Assembly: GCA_014529385.2 (NCBI GenBank)
Contig: CM043946.1
Location: forward strand, 34,976,558 to 35,040,557
Origin: Adiantum capillus-veneris
Lineage: Eukaryota > Streptophyta > Polypodiopsida > Polypodiales > Pteridaceae
Reading direction: 5' to 3'
DNA length: 64,000 nt
Made by a program: the position numbers and the translations under genes. Within the stretch, counting starts at the first letter, position 1. Every line of letters starts with the position of its first letter. The notes beneath the pieces are model-generated. The model had not been told where the DNA came from, did not search any database, and saw only the letters and a list, made by a program, of their open reading frames with translations. Positions 54,306 through 64,000 of the stretch are shown here, one piece after another.

Positions 54306-56184
54306 ACATGGATCGCGATCCATGTTCCCTGTCCAAAAAAAAAAATCCCAAATTTTTCTAAATTTTCACTGTGTGTAGACAAGGTCATGTACAGGCTCTA
54401 TACCTATTTTCAGCAAATTTTGAGGTTGAGGTACATGGATCGCGATCCATGTTCAACCACATCTGGACTTGATCTCTTAGGAGTTTGTTCCTGACTATGT
54501 CCACAAACTAAATCTCAAATCTTTTTGGATTTGGACTTGGTTTGATAGGTCAAATGGCCAATACAAGGTCTGCAAAGCGGTTTTTAGTCTGTCACCTGTT
54601 TTGCTCCCTTTTGACCCAAATTTGCTCATTTTTTTTCAAAATTGGAGTTGGGGATACGTTTTCTTGTGTAAGCACTACTGATCTGGAAAGTTTCAGGTCA
54701 AGCTGTCACTATGGGTACATGGATCGCGATCCATGTTTGGAGCCCAAACTGACTTTTCTTGGTACCATTAGAATCAGCATGACTAGTAGGTCCTATGGTA
54801 TCAAAATTTTTGAAAATGGACCTCTGGATTCAAAGTTAGGTCAGTTCTGGCACTTGCACAAAGTACTTGGAAGCTTTGGACTTTTGGTTTGGTTTTTGGT
54901 ATCCAAATTCACTTTTGAAAAGACCACTAGACTCCTAGTGATGTCCTCTAGCTATGGTGCAAGTTTGGTATCAATTTGTGACAAAGGAACATGGATCATG
55001 ATCCATGTACCTATGTGTCAAAAGATAATGAAACTTGGCACACAGCCTCCCCTTGGTCCACTGATCCGTGCTATATGGTTTTTGTGTGAATTGGACTTGT
55101 TTAGGTCAGGCAAAAGTCAATTCATAGGTCTATTTTAGGATTTTCACCTTGAGCTGTTTTTGGCTCTTTTCACCTATTTTTTGAACATTTTTGCCAAAAA
55201 TTCTTTGGGGACTCTTGTTCACAATGGTCTCTACTACAGGCTGGAAAAGTTTTTGTCCAAAAATTTCTCAGAGGTACATGGATCGCAATCCATGTTCCAC
55301 CACTTTTGGATCTAAAAGTTTGGTGTGCTAATAGCTTGTGATGTTTGTAGCCTGCTCCACAAATCTTTTTGAATTTGAATCAGTTTTGCCCAACCAAAAC
55401 TGACTTCTACAGTGTTGTGGCAGTTTTGACAATGCTCTGCTTTTGGCTCTTTTGACTACTTTTTACAACTTTTTTGCATATGGTTCTTTCAGGAAAGTTG
55501 TTCCAAATGGTACCAGCTACCTACTACTCAAATCTCAGCAAAAAAAAAAAAAATCAAAATTTTCTCATGAGGTACATGGATCGCGATCCATGTTTGACCA
55601 CATTTTGACATGAAACTTGGTCATCTTGTAGTCCATGTTATGGTGAAAACAGCCAAAAACAGCTCAAGGCCAGAAAAACTCACTGTTCCCCAAATCTTTT
55701 TGAGTTTGGCCAACTTTTCTCCAATCAAAAGTGAGTTTTTTTTGTCTGCCCTACGGTTGTTGACTAATTTCTGTATTTGGCTTTTTTGACCAATTTTTTT
55801 CAAATTTTTGGCATGGTTCCTTTTGGCAAAGTTGTTTCAAATGATATGAGGGATGTACTTGTCAAATATCAACCCCAAATGCCAAAAAGGTACATGGATC
55901 GCAATCCATGTTTGAGAGCATTTTTTAATGAATTTTGTTCTGCAAGCTCTCTATGCCCTGTAGAAGCCAAATCTCACACCTTTTTGAATTTGGATCCCAA
56001 AATCTGAAGATTTGCCCAATTTTGTGTCTGAATCTTTGTTTTTCCCTAACAACCGATTCTAAAGTGATTTTTGAGGTTTTCTTTCAAGCAAACTTGATCA
56101 GAGTAGTGTCCCACTGATGCTCATTGTAACTGGTCACTTTTCACCTAAAATGGTTTTTTGGGGTGCATGGATCTCGATCCATGT
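54306..56184. repeat. palindrome-bearing repeat array, copy 2
   Basis: Eight units with cores at 54306-54325, 54433-54452, 54717-54736, 54989-55008 (centre GC changed to AT, still a perfect palindrome), 55276-55295 (one change), 55574-55593, 55892-55911 (one change) and 56165-56184 (two changes). The first spacing is 127 bp and the others 272-318 bp. It lies between gag and the primer site, so it is transcribed as leader. Unit order matches copy 1. Confidence 0.93.
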
Positions 56185-56714
56185 TCCTCCACTGATTCTT
56201 GCCAAACTTTCCAGATTGCTTCTAGAGAGTTTGTTGATGCCCTTGATCCGTTTTTTTTTTAATTTGGATCACTTTTAAGGTCTCTACCATCAAAATTTCA
56301 TCATTTCAAAGTTATGGTCATTTTTGCTAAAATATGGTTTTCACCCTTTTTCCCTCAATCTTTTAGCCCAATTTTGATGGTCGTAGTTTCTACTTACCCT
56401 ACTCCTAAGTACTGAAATGAAACATGCAACAAAAACAAACAAAACGGTACAAAATAAAGTCGAAACGAAAAACGATACAACACTCTGAAAGCATAAAGAA
56501 AATCGAAGAATGAAATGCTTTTGGCTATCTCACTCACAACCCTCTTTACTTCTCAAGAATAGATCTAGCAAGTCCTCAACTTTTAGACTCTACCAAGCAC
56601 TAAACCCCGTGTCGAGCTGCTTCATTGCTAAGGTGTAAATGGAATGGAGAGACAAATCTTAAGAAAAAGGCGCTCTAAATACGCACTAGGTCACTCACCA
56701 TATAAGGATCATAT
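56185..56714 (-). other. PAL-R leader between array and primer site; no gene
   Basis: Matches 5856-6387 of PAL-L, including the GAAACGAAAAACRATACARCACTCTGAAAGCATA region. No frame conserved. Confidence 0.75.
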
Positions 56715-56731
56715 CCCCAACAACGGCGTCA
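56715..56731 (-). other. primer-binding site, tRNA-Asp type (mutated)
   Basis: Minus strand TGACGCCGTTGTTGGGG, two changes from the tRNA-Asp complement. It is one base from the LTR at 56733. Confidence 0.82.
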
Positions 56732-56732
56732 A

Positions 56733-56899
56733 TGTTAGTGGGTCGCCACGACGGACGACTGCAACATAGCTTTTTGGCACTAACATAATATCAATACTCA
56801 GGGAAAGTGACTCGGATGGGGCACGGAGACTTTATATGATCGTCAATCTCATGAAGTGAACCTTAACAAGCAAACACACTAGCTCAATAAGAAAACCAT
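56733..56899 (-). repeat. PAL-R 5' LTR, truncated at 167 bp
   Basis: TGTTAGTGGGTCGCC onward matches the left LTR until AGCTCAATAAGAAAACC. It then continues as chromovirus LTR from GGAAATTAATGAG. Both parents share CATGGAAAT or GGAAAT at the switch, so microhomology-driven joining is likely. Confidence 0.85.
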
Positions 56900-58401
56900 G
56901 GAAATTAATGAGAGTACTTTTGAGAAATGACTTTGTGAGCATAGCGGGTGAACATAATTGAAGATAACAACATAATCATAGCAATTGGTTAACTTGGCAT
57001 GAACAATTTTCTTGCAAGAGAGAGAATTTAGAGAACATGACAACAGTTGAGGACCGGATTTATGTGGAGCCGGTCCCCCTTCGAATAGGCATTTGTATTA
57101 TGATTTCTCCCATTAAGAGAGACCTGTTACAATACAATCTTTGTGTCCCTTGTGACCTAGGTGATGCAATGAAGATGGAAAGCTTCATGCATCACACACA
57201 TAATATAAACTTGAAGAAATATTTAACTATCCCAAGTCTCAGTCCAAAGATCTCAAACACCTTCGAAGGTGGAGAGAGCTAGTAGGGAATGAGGGTAGGG
57301 AAGAGGAAGAAGAAACATTTCGTAGGAGAAAGAATTAGTTCCTCACTTATCATAACTCTTGGTGCTAGCATACATAATAGCATAGTAATGAAGAAGAAGG
57401 AGATGGAAAGCTTAAGCATTGAAGCATGGCTCTTGGTTGGATTTGCAATCCATATCCAAGAGTGTTGGTGTAGGCTCTCAACCTCTACTTGCTTGGAGAA
57501 GGAGAGGGAGCTCTTGCACTTTGCATAGCACACAATGAGAGTGTTTGTGAGTGTGTGTGGGTGAGTATACCCCCTAAGCAACCCCCTAGCTTGCTTGGGT
57601 CGACCCCCCCTTGTAGCTCATGCTTGAAGCTCATTGGACCCCTCCAGGCCTAGCCAATCATAAGCAGGAGGCATTACAAGCAGCAAGGGTAGCCTTGAGA
57701 CAAGTGTCCCCCTTTCCCCTTTGAGAGAGAGGGCTAGATAAATGCTAAATCAATTAATTAAATCTCCTAAATTATTATTGGACCCCTTCGGTGGCCAACC
57801 AATAGGCTTCAGGCACACCAAGAGGGCAACATGAGGAGGAACTTGACAAGTGTCCCTTTTGCTTTCTTTGTACCATGCATGCCTTGTGTGAATGTGTGGG
57901 TGTTCTCTCTCATCCCCTCTCATGTAGGGCTCGCCCCTCCTTGTAGGGATTGAATCTTTGACTTTTTGACACCTCAAGCCCCTCATGCATAGGCCAAGTT
58001 CCCACTACAAGCTTGGCTCTTAAGCACTTTAGGCTTGGGCTGGGTTCTAACCTCAAGCTCAACCCTAGCATCTCGAGCATGTCAAGCACCTCAAGCATCT
58101 CAATCATTAAGCACCTCAAGCATCTCAAGCACCTCAATCATCAAGCACCTCAAGCACCTTAGTCATCAAGCATGACAAGCATCTCGAGTTGGGTCGGGTT
58201 CCCGCGCCTCAAGCTCAGCCCTAGCTTACCTAAGGTCAAAGGACTTTTACACGCATTATTGGAGGTCTTCAATGAAGCTAACCCTAAGGTCTTATGCTCC
58301 ATTGTTAGCCTTTCTCTTTGATAGACCATCTCTCATTTGGGCCCCTTTACCATTGGCCTTGTGTTGAGATAGATCTATAAGCACATGTCTATATCTTAAC
58401 A
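56900..58401 (-). repeat. CHR-R 3' LTR (about 1.5 kb visible)
   Basis: It aligns with 63912-64000 from GGAAATTAATGAGAG onward and ends at ATCTTAACA (58401), giving TGTTAAG...TTACA ends on the coding strand. It includes the minisatellite at 58070-58190. Small frames inside it have no domain content. Confidence 0.78.
58070..58190. repeat. CAAGCACCTC minisatellite in the chromovirus LTR
   Basis: About a dozen degenerate 9-11-bp units of CAAGCACCT, CAAGCATCT or CAATCAT. It resembles a recent slippage expansion. Confidence 0.88.
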
Positions 58402-58846
58402 CTTGTTCCCGTTTATTCTCCCACATTAAGTGATCAATTTAATATGAGATAATCATTTGGGTTGGTTAGATATTAGATTTTATGACATTACCTCTCTCTT
58501 GAAATCATAGTCATCCTCGACTATGAGGTAGAAGAGATAAATCGTTAGTCATTAGTCAATTTTACTTAGCGGGTAGAGGATCCCTTTTTACCCTACGACA
58601 TCTTTCCAAGATGGATGACTAATCCATTTGGTGCTTGGGAGACATAGCTGCAGCAAGCATGTCTGCTCTTTAGTCCATTTCATTCTCCCAAAGTAGAGTG
58701 ACAAGTTCTCCTTGGTGTTTGAGAGACGTCGTCATCACAAACATGATTCTAAGCATGCATACTAGTTAAATTTGTGCACAATTAAAAAGAGGACTAGTCT
58801 TATAAGACAAAAACATGAGTCATTTAAAAGAAATTTGTACATTTGC
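58402..58846 (-). other. CHR-R 3' non-coding region
   Basis: No gene. On the coding strand, GGGAGAATAAACGGGAACAAG next to the LTR is a weak polypurine tract candidate. The last ~200 bp match 6525-6753. Confidence 0.65.
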
Positions 58847-59182
58847 TTACTCTAATGTAGCATTGTAAGCATTGACAAGGTTCATACTATCCTTAAGTTG
58901 TATTCCTTGCATCCATCTAGCATATTCAAAATGATAATTTTTGAACTTAATAAGATATCGTCGGACAATCTTACCATGTCGTAGTACCTTGTCTTCATGT
59001 TGAAGGATAGCTTCAGGTTGTAGCACCTCTTCTTGGTCTTCAACTTCGGGAGGGTCTTCAATAATTGGTTCAATTGGTGACTCTCCTTTGTAGGGCTTAA
59101 GTAGGCTTACATGAAAGGCATTGTGTATGAGCCAATGGTTGGGCAACTTGAGTTGATAAGCTGTCTCATTGATGGGGTTCAA
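58847..59182 (-). pseudogene. CHR-R integrase tail and chromodomain
   Basis: NPINETAYQLKLPNHWLIHNAFHVSLLKPYKG is the integrase end. EAILQHEDKV, VRRYLIKFKNYHFEYARW and SMNLVNAY form the chromodomain. The cage position usually Trp (VKWKGY) is Phe here. The same frame extends upstream through KLAKRYYGPFQ to 59270 with one TGA at about 59264. Confidence 0.9.
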
Positions 59183-59209
59183 TATTTGGAAAGGACCATA
59201 GTATCTTTT

Positions 59210-60056
59210 TGCTAGTTTAGCATAATACTTTTGATGGCCCGTAGGATTTTTGCCCGTCGTTTGCCTTAATCAAGCCTTAGGAAACTTGAGTAAGACCCAA
59301 TCATTTTCTTTGAACATTAAGGCTCTTCTGTGCTTATCAGCAGCAGCTTTTTGCCGTTGTTGAGAGATGGATATAGCCTCCTTAATTTTGAAAAGATTCT
59401 TGTAGGTCTCGGCTATACTCATCGGCGGCGAAGATCTTCCCATGTACTTTGAGTAGCAAGGGACTTTTAGATCTTCCCTCAATGATATGAAAAGGTGCTT
59501 TTCCCATAGAAGTATGTACAGTATTATTGTAGGCATACTCTACAAGAGGTAAGTACTTTTCCCATTGTGAGCGTTGATCTACTTCCGTAACATAAGTCTT
59601 GAGTAGACCGAGAATCGTAAGATTGGCTATCTCACTTTGGCCATCCGTTTGTGGGAGATAGGCCGAAGAGAAATTCAATCTTGTTCCTAGATTTTCAAAG
59701 AGACCTTTCCAAAAATTACTGGTCATTCTAGGATCTCTATCTGACACGATGGATGTGGGTAATCCATGGTTCTTGAAAATCTGAGATATGAAGAGAGTTG
59801 CCATTTGATGTGCCTTAATAGTCTTTTTGACAGGAATAAAATGTGCTTGCTTGCTAAACCTGTCGACTATTGTCCATATTCCTGTATTTCCATGGATAGA
59901 CTTGGGTAATCCAAAGATGAAATCCATGGATATAATCTCCCATGGGGATTTTGGGATAGGCAATGGCTGGAGTAATCCAGGTTGCTTCCCTCTATCATAC
60001 TTGGTCTTTTGGCATACTACACATTTTGAAACATACTCTTGTATATCCATTTTCAT
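59210..60056 (-). pseudogene. CHR-R integrase
   Basis: CVVC supplies the Cys pair of the zinc site. The catalytic triad is complete: SMDFIFGLP (D45 of this frame), VSDRDPRM (D106) and TDGQSEIANLT (E142). A 2-base loss near 59392, compared with CHR-L, shifts the frame after LQESFQ. It continues in the next frame as IKEAISISQQRQKAAADKHRR and ENDWVLLKF. Confidence 0.92.
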
Positions 60057-60620
60057 GGTAGGCCAATAGAAGTACGTGTCTACTCTTCAGAGAGTAGGTT
60101 GAATACCTCTATGCCCCACATATGGAGGAGCATGGGATTCATACATAACTTTCTCACGAAGGGAATGGGTAACACATAGCCTATTGCCGTGGAGAAGATA
60201 ACCATCTTGCAAGGTGAATGGTTCCTCTTTCTTCCCCAAAGCAAGGGCTGACATTATATCTCTAAAGACAGGGTCAATAGCATACTCATCTATCATAGAG
60301 GATAGATCATTGTGAGTAGCTATAGACACCGCATTAACTTTTGGTCATCGTGAAAGTTCATCGGCCACTTGATTGTGCTTACCAGCTATGTGAGCAATAT
60401 GGAAATTAAATTGCAAAAGAAAATTTGCCCACCTCATTTGTTTGTCGAAAAGTTTAGTTTGCATCATGAAATACTTGAGACTTTGGTGGTCGGATCGTAG
60501 GATAAATGGAGTCCCCAATAGGTAGTGCTTCCATGTGTCTAGGGAATGTAGAACAACTAAAATCTCTTTCTCATAAAGCTTCTCTTTGAGATTTTCAAAA
60601 GCATTTTGCTCCTTAGCAGT
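60057..60620 (-). pseudogene. CHR-R RNase H remnant and integrase HH site
   Basis: Reading down from 60620: a TGA where relatives have Trp, then TAKEQNAFENLKEKL joined directly to YEKEILVVL. About 60 residues seen in CHR-L, including the catalytic VQCDGSGDCLGAVLLQ, are missing. LRSDHHSLKYFMMQTK, the linker ATHNDLSSMIDEYA and YESHAPPYVGHRGIQPTL follow, with a stop next. Confidence 0.9.
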
Positions 60621-62069
60621 TCATACATACTTAACGTTCTTCTTAGTTAAGTCATATAGTGGTCTTGCTACTTGAGAGAATTTTTCTATGAAGCGTCTAT
60701 AGTATGCACACATACCAATAAAGCTTCTTAGCTTATGTAGATTTCTTGGGTTAGGCCATGATTTTATTACCTCTAAATTTGATGGATCCATACGGATACC
60801 ATCGTGAGAGATAATATGACCTAGGTATTGAATCTCTTGAAGGAAGAATTCGCTTTTCTTTTGGTTGAGAAAAAGCTTGTTCTCCCTCAATGCTTGAAAA
60901 ATCACTTGGAGATGTTGCTTATGTTCCTCCAAAAACTTGGAGTAGATGATGATATCATCAAAGAACACTCCAGTGAATTTGCGATAAGGTATAAAAATTT
61001 TCTCCATTAGACGATTAAACGTAGCTGGTGCATTAGTCAAGCCAAAAGGCATGACTAGATATTCATAAAGACCAAATGTTGTGTGAAACGCGGTCTTTAG
61101 GATATCTTCATCCACTATCCTTATTTGATGATAGCCACTCTTAAGGTCAATCCTACTAAAGTAGGTATAGCCTTGTAGCTTATCAAACAGGTCTTCTACC
61201 CGAGGCACGGGAAATTTATTTTTGATAGTGATATGGTTTAGTGCTGGATAGTCCACAGACATACGGTATGTACCATCTTTCTTTTGCCCTAAAAGGACTG
61301 GAGAACAAAAGGGAGAGGAAATAGGCCTCACCATCCCTTTGTCTACCAATTCCTTTACTTGCCTCATGATCTCCTCTTGTTGAGCTTGTGAGACTCGATA
61401 AGGAGGTTTGTTAGGCAGTGAGCTTCCTGGAAGGAGCTCAATGCGATGGTCATCATCCCCTCGTGTTGGAGGTAAGTCCATAGGGATATCATCGATGAAC
61501 ACATCTTGGAATCCTTTTAGAAAATTAGACAAGTCTAACTCTTCTTGATTCCTACCATTTACATTTGATGAAACATTAGTATCTTTTAGAGACTCTTTGA
61601 CAAAAATCATGTATGCAGAAACTGAGCTCTTCATTGACTTATCAAAAGAAAGAGGATTTGCAAGTGGAATAGTGCGACCACGCTCACTAGCATTTATATA
61701 CATGTTCTTTCCCCTGTAGGTGAAGTAGATTCTTCTTTCAGGGAACTTCATGTTGGCATCCATGCGATCAAACCATGGCGCCCCTAGGATAGCATCCTCA
61801 TGTTGGAGAGGAGAGATGAAGAAGTCTTCTTTATCGACATAGCTTTGGACATGAAGCCTCAACTTCCCAATCAAGGGAGTAATGGAGGCTTGTTGTCCCT
61901 TGAAAGCTGCGTCAGCCATTACCATATCTCCCATCTCAAAAGCTTGAATGCCCAACTTGGTGGCCAACTCCATTGATATGAATTTCAGAGTAGAGCCAGG
62001 GTCAAACAAGATGAAGGCATCATGCTCTCTTACCTTTCCCCAAGCATAGGAAGTGATGATCCTTTGCAA
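60621..62069 (-). pseudogene. CHR-R protease and reverse transcriptase
   Basis: A 482-residue frame. The protease active site is FDPGST (D23) where the family has FDTGST, so it is probably inactive. GAPWFDRMDANMKFP and the linker follow. Reverse transcriptase runs from about 230: QKKDGTYRMSVDYPALNHITIKN, SRIDLKSGYHQIRI, YEYLVMPFGLTNAPATFNRLM and VFFDDIIIYS (FFDD 369-372), with catalytic Asps intact. It ends at KYV then TGA. The step from gag needs a frame change caused by one missing base compared with CHR-L. Confidence 0.93.
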
Positions 62070-62650
62070 TGAGCATCCTCTTTTGGAGCTTCGATGGTGG
62101 AAGCCCTAGTAGTCTCATTGCGAGTATTCTTCTTGGGGCAAGAACGATAGCCATGGCCTTGCTCCCCACACTTGAAACACTTATGGTCCTTGCAAAAAGC
62201 TTCAAGCTCTTCAGGAGAGAGTTTGTTTTTACCTTTGTAAACTCCCTTCTCCTTGGACCGATTGTTGTTGTTGTTGGAAGTGACTTGGGAAGTATTTTGA
62301 ACATTGGTTTTCCCCTTTGCATCATTTTTGTCTTTGTTTTCCATGGGCTTGACATTACGTCTATCCCCTTGATGGAAATTGATGCGTGAAGCAACCATGG
62401 TGTGATGGATTACTTCGCTAATAGTACCAGGCCGTTGAGAGTTGATGTATTCGGCCATCTCTTCAGGTAATCCCGCACAAAATTGTTGCCTTTGCTCGGC
62501 AAAGTCTATCTTTTGAAAGACGATAGCTTTGAGATGTAAATCCCAAAACTTGTCTACGTACTTGTAGATAGACTCATGAGAGAGAAGCTTCAAGTTGCGC
62601 CATTCGGTAAGAAATTTGTCCTTTGCATTGCTTGCAAGGAATTGCTTCAT
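62030..62650 (-). pseudogene. CHR-R gag, C-terminal half with zinc knuckle
   Basis: LASNAKDKFLTEWRNLKLLSHESIYKYVDKFWDLHLKAI and FCAGLPEEMAEYINSQRPGTISEVIHHTMVA are capsid. CFKCGEQGHGYRSC is the RNA-binding knuckle. It is in frame with the N-terminal half: the two are split only by a TGA at about 62670, where CHR-L keeps Trp (PKTWKT). Confidence 0.92.
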
Positions 62651-62671
62651 GATGGAAACTCGTAGAGTTTT

Positions 62672-63463
62672 TCATGTCTTTGGGGCTTCACCATTACCAC
62701 GAAGGCTAGCCCACCATTGACGAGCTGATTTTTGGAAGTGCATAGCTACATGGTGTAGCTTGGAGGACTCTATGAAGCCCTCGTCTCCAAAGGCCGCATC
62801 AAATTGCTGGATGAAGGCCAACACTTTGTTGGTAGCACCAAAGGGGCCATCATAGGTGAGAGAAGAGATACTCTTTCCTCCTTCCTTGAACTTCTTTATT
62901 TTTTGTGACCTTCGCCATGCAGGAAATGATTTGCGATGTCCTCCCCTCTTGTGTTCTCTACGAGAATAGCCATAACTTTCGTCAGAAGAGGAGGAAGGTG
63001 AAGAAGAAGGAGAAGAGGGTGACCTCTTCCTAGCCCTTTTCTTCCTTTGTTTCCTCTCTTGCCTTTCAGAGTGATGAGGAGAAGGACTATGTGTTGATCT
63101 TTTCCTCTTGGGAGGAGTGGGCGATCGTCTAGACTGCCGTCTTCGTGGAGCCACATCTTCAGAGGAACTTAAACTTTCATTGCTTTCTTGCTCTTTGGAT
63201 TCCTCCTCTCGAATGGGAGAGAGTCTTATTTTGGGGGTCTCTTCAAGAGGCCTCCTAAGCTCTCTCTCCTCTTGGAGAGGAAGGGAAATTCCATAAGCAC
63301 GAAGTTGTTGAGTAACTTCGGCTTGCAAAGCAAGGTTGCCCATAGCTTGCTGCAACCTAGTGACGAGATAATTCACAAACATGGGAGCATCATCATTAGC
63401 ACCTTCATGTGCAAAATCAAAGCTATCAATGTTCATTCTACTCTCTTGATTATTGTCAGCCAT
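62672..63463 (-). pseudogene. CHR-R gag, N-terminal half
   Basis: The start at 63463 (MADNNQESRMNIDSFDF) is shared with CHR-L. It has NYLVTRLQQAMGNLALQAEV, a Ser/Arg/Lys-rich stretch (about residues 95-165) with the look of a nuclear or RNA-binding region, then VLAFIQQFDAAFGDEGFIESSKLHHVAMHFQKSARQWWASLRG. It ends at a premature TGA. Confidence 0.92.
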
Positions 63464-63864
63464 GTTAACAAAATTTATGTATGTACTTAGTGTATGATTT
63501 GGCAATTCAAACCCTTAGTTGCCACTCCTCTTAGCTTTTGAAAATCGTCTCTTAAGTATCTACACCCACGGCTCAAAGTGGTTAATTATATAGAGTAGAG
63601 GAGTAGGTCTAACATAGCAGAGTTACTGAGGGCTAGCTCCTTTCGGACTTCTTATGGCTCAATAATGGTAAAGCCGTAGGCAAGTCTAAAAAGACTCCAT
63701 TATTAAGTCCAAAGCTCCAGAGGTGTGCACCATAGCCCACATAGTGGGCTCAACAAAACCAATAATAGATCCCAGTTCCACTTACCCTAATATAATTAAC
63801 AACATCAACCATTTATAGGCTACTTAAGGACCTCTCTTCTTAAGCAAGAAAAGAGAAACCAAAT
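63464..63864 (-). other. CHR-R 5' leader; no gene
   Basis: About 400 bp between primer site and gag ATG. It has no conserved frame. Confidence 0.7.
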
Positions 63865-63876
63865 GCTCTGATACCA
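63865..63876 (-). other. primer-binding site, initiator tRNA-Met
   Basis: Minus strand TGGTATCAGAGC, an exact match, one base from the LTR. Confidence 0.93.
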
Positions 63877-63877
63877 A

Positions 63878-64000
63878 TGTAATGGAATTGGCCTATTTAA
63901 TTTGAGAGTAGCGGAAATTAATGAGAGTACTTTTGAGAAATGACTTTGTGAGCATAGCGGGTGAACATAATTGAAGATAACAACATAATCATAGCACTTA
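63878..64000 (-). repeat. CHR-R 5' LTR, start (runs off the window)
   Basis: Plus-strand TGTAATGGAATTGG. From 63912 on it matches 56900 onward. Confidence 0.9.

Larger units (their letters stand above)
46310..56899 (-). mobile_element. PAL-R: non-autonomous gypsy-like element with palindrome leader (10.6 kb)
   Basis: LTRs at 46310-47223 and 56733-56899 (truncated). Primer site inside the right LTR, purine tract inside the left: minus strand. It encodes Gag with three zinc knuckles, a coiled linker, a retropepsin with a damaged active site, a second retropepsin-like domain and an IWLPK-repeat protein. No reverse transcriptase or integrase is visible between the protease and the purine tract. 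The leader is a palindrome array. The left target flank may be GTTGG; the right one is lost where the LTR joins chromovirus LTR sequence. Confidence 0.87.
56900..64000 (-). mobile_element. CHR-R: Ty3/gypsy chromovirus, nearly complete
   Basis: 3' LTR 56900-58401 (lacking its last ~35 bp), 3' non-coding, chromodomain, integrase, damaged RNase H, reverse transcriptase, protease, gag, primer site and the start of the 5' LTR at 63878. The LTR parts match each other (56900 onward with 63912 onward). Single stops and small indels break every gene. It is the uninterrupted guide for CHR-L. Confidence 0.93.

Noticed and set aside
57037-57282. 81-residue plus-strand frame in the chromovirus LTR
   Set aside because: Located inside an LTR and without domain content.

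Overview
The window looks like a piece of a large, repeat-filled land-plant nuclear genome. It has Ty1/copia, Ty3/gypsy chromovirus and Tat-type elements, a plant-type LINE, a CACTA-like transposon end, and primer-binding sites matching plant initiator-Met and Asp tRNAs. I found no host gene, rRNA, tRNA gene or CRISPR. Almost every reading frame belongs to a decayed transposable element. A fern or other large-genome seed-free plant is plausible from the flavour of the proteins, but that is a guess.

Layout, left to right. 1-4097: 5' half of a copia element (minus strand) inserted in the middle of a 20-bp palindrome. 4098-6515: leader, primer site and LTR stub of a family called PAL here, whose leader carries a ~285-bp repeat with a perfect 20-bp palindrome in each unit. 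6525-32651: one Ty3/gypsy chromovirus (CHR-L, minus strand) split by four nested insertions. These are a short-LTR non-coding element (SL-L, 7059-12439, target duplication ACCAT), a LINE (12531-18574, 13-bp target duplication), a non-autonomous LTR element with unusual proteins (element B, 22682-31856), and a 699-bp terminal-inverted-repeat element (31888-32586). 32652-37897: CTTAGGG-rich repeats, a ~195-bp duplication and CACTA-like remnants. 38183 to about 42940: a second short-LTR non-coding element (SL-R). 42990-46309: Tat-type gypsy pol fragment (plus strand) with two RNase H domains. 46310-56899: PAL-R, a nearly complete PAL element (minus strand) with gag, a broken protease and an IWLPK-repeat protein. 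56900-64000: a second chromovirus copy (CHR-R, minus strand) running off the window.

The most interesting material is the PAL/element B lineage. Both have ~0.92-kb LTRs, tRNA-Asp-type primer sites and the same purine tract. Neither shows a reverse transcriptase or integrase. Both encode homologous proteins: a retropepsin-like domain without an obvious catalytic Asp-Thr/Ser-Gly, then a protein with repeated QGFYxGxxxIWLPK-like modules. Both keep a pair of 3' stem-loops with the loop CTCTTCCAGC or close variants. PAL adds a leader array of palindromes. They look like parasites of an autonomous gypsy element. The Tat fragment into whose LTR PAL-R inserted is one candidate for the relative that supplies the enzymes.

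The PAL leader joined to a chromovirus 3' end appears twice (4-7 kb and 54-59 kb) with similar divergence, which suggests a segmental duplication of a composite locus. All gene models below are broken or partial; I saw no intact autonomous element.
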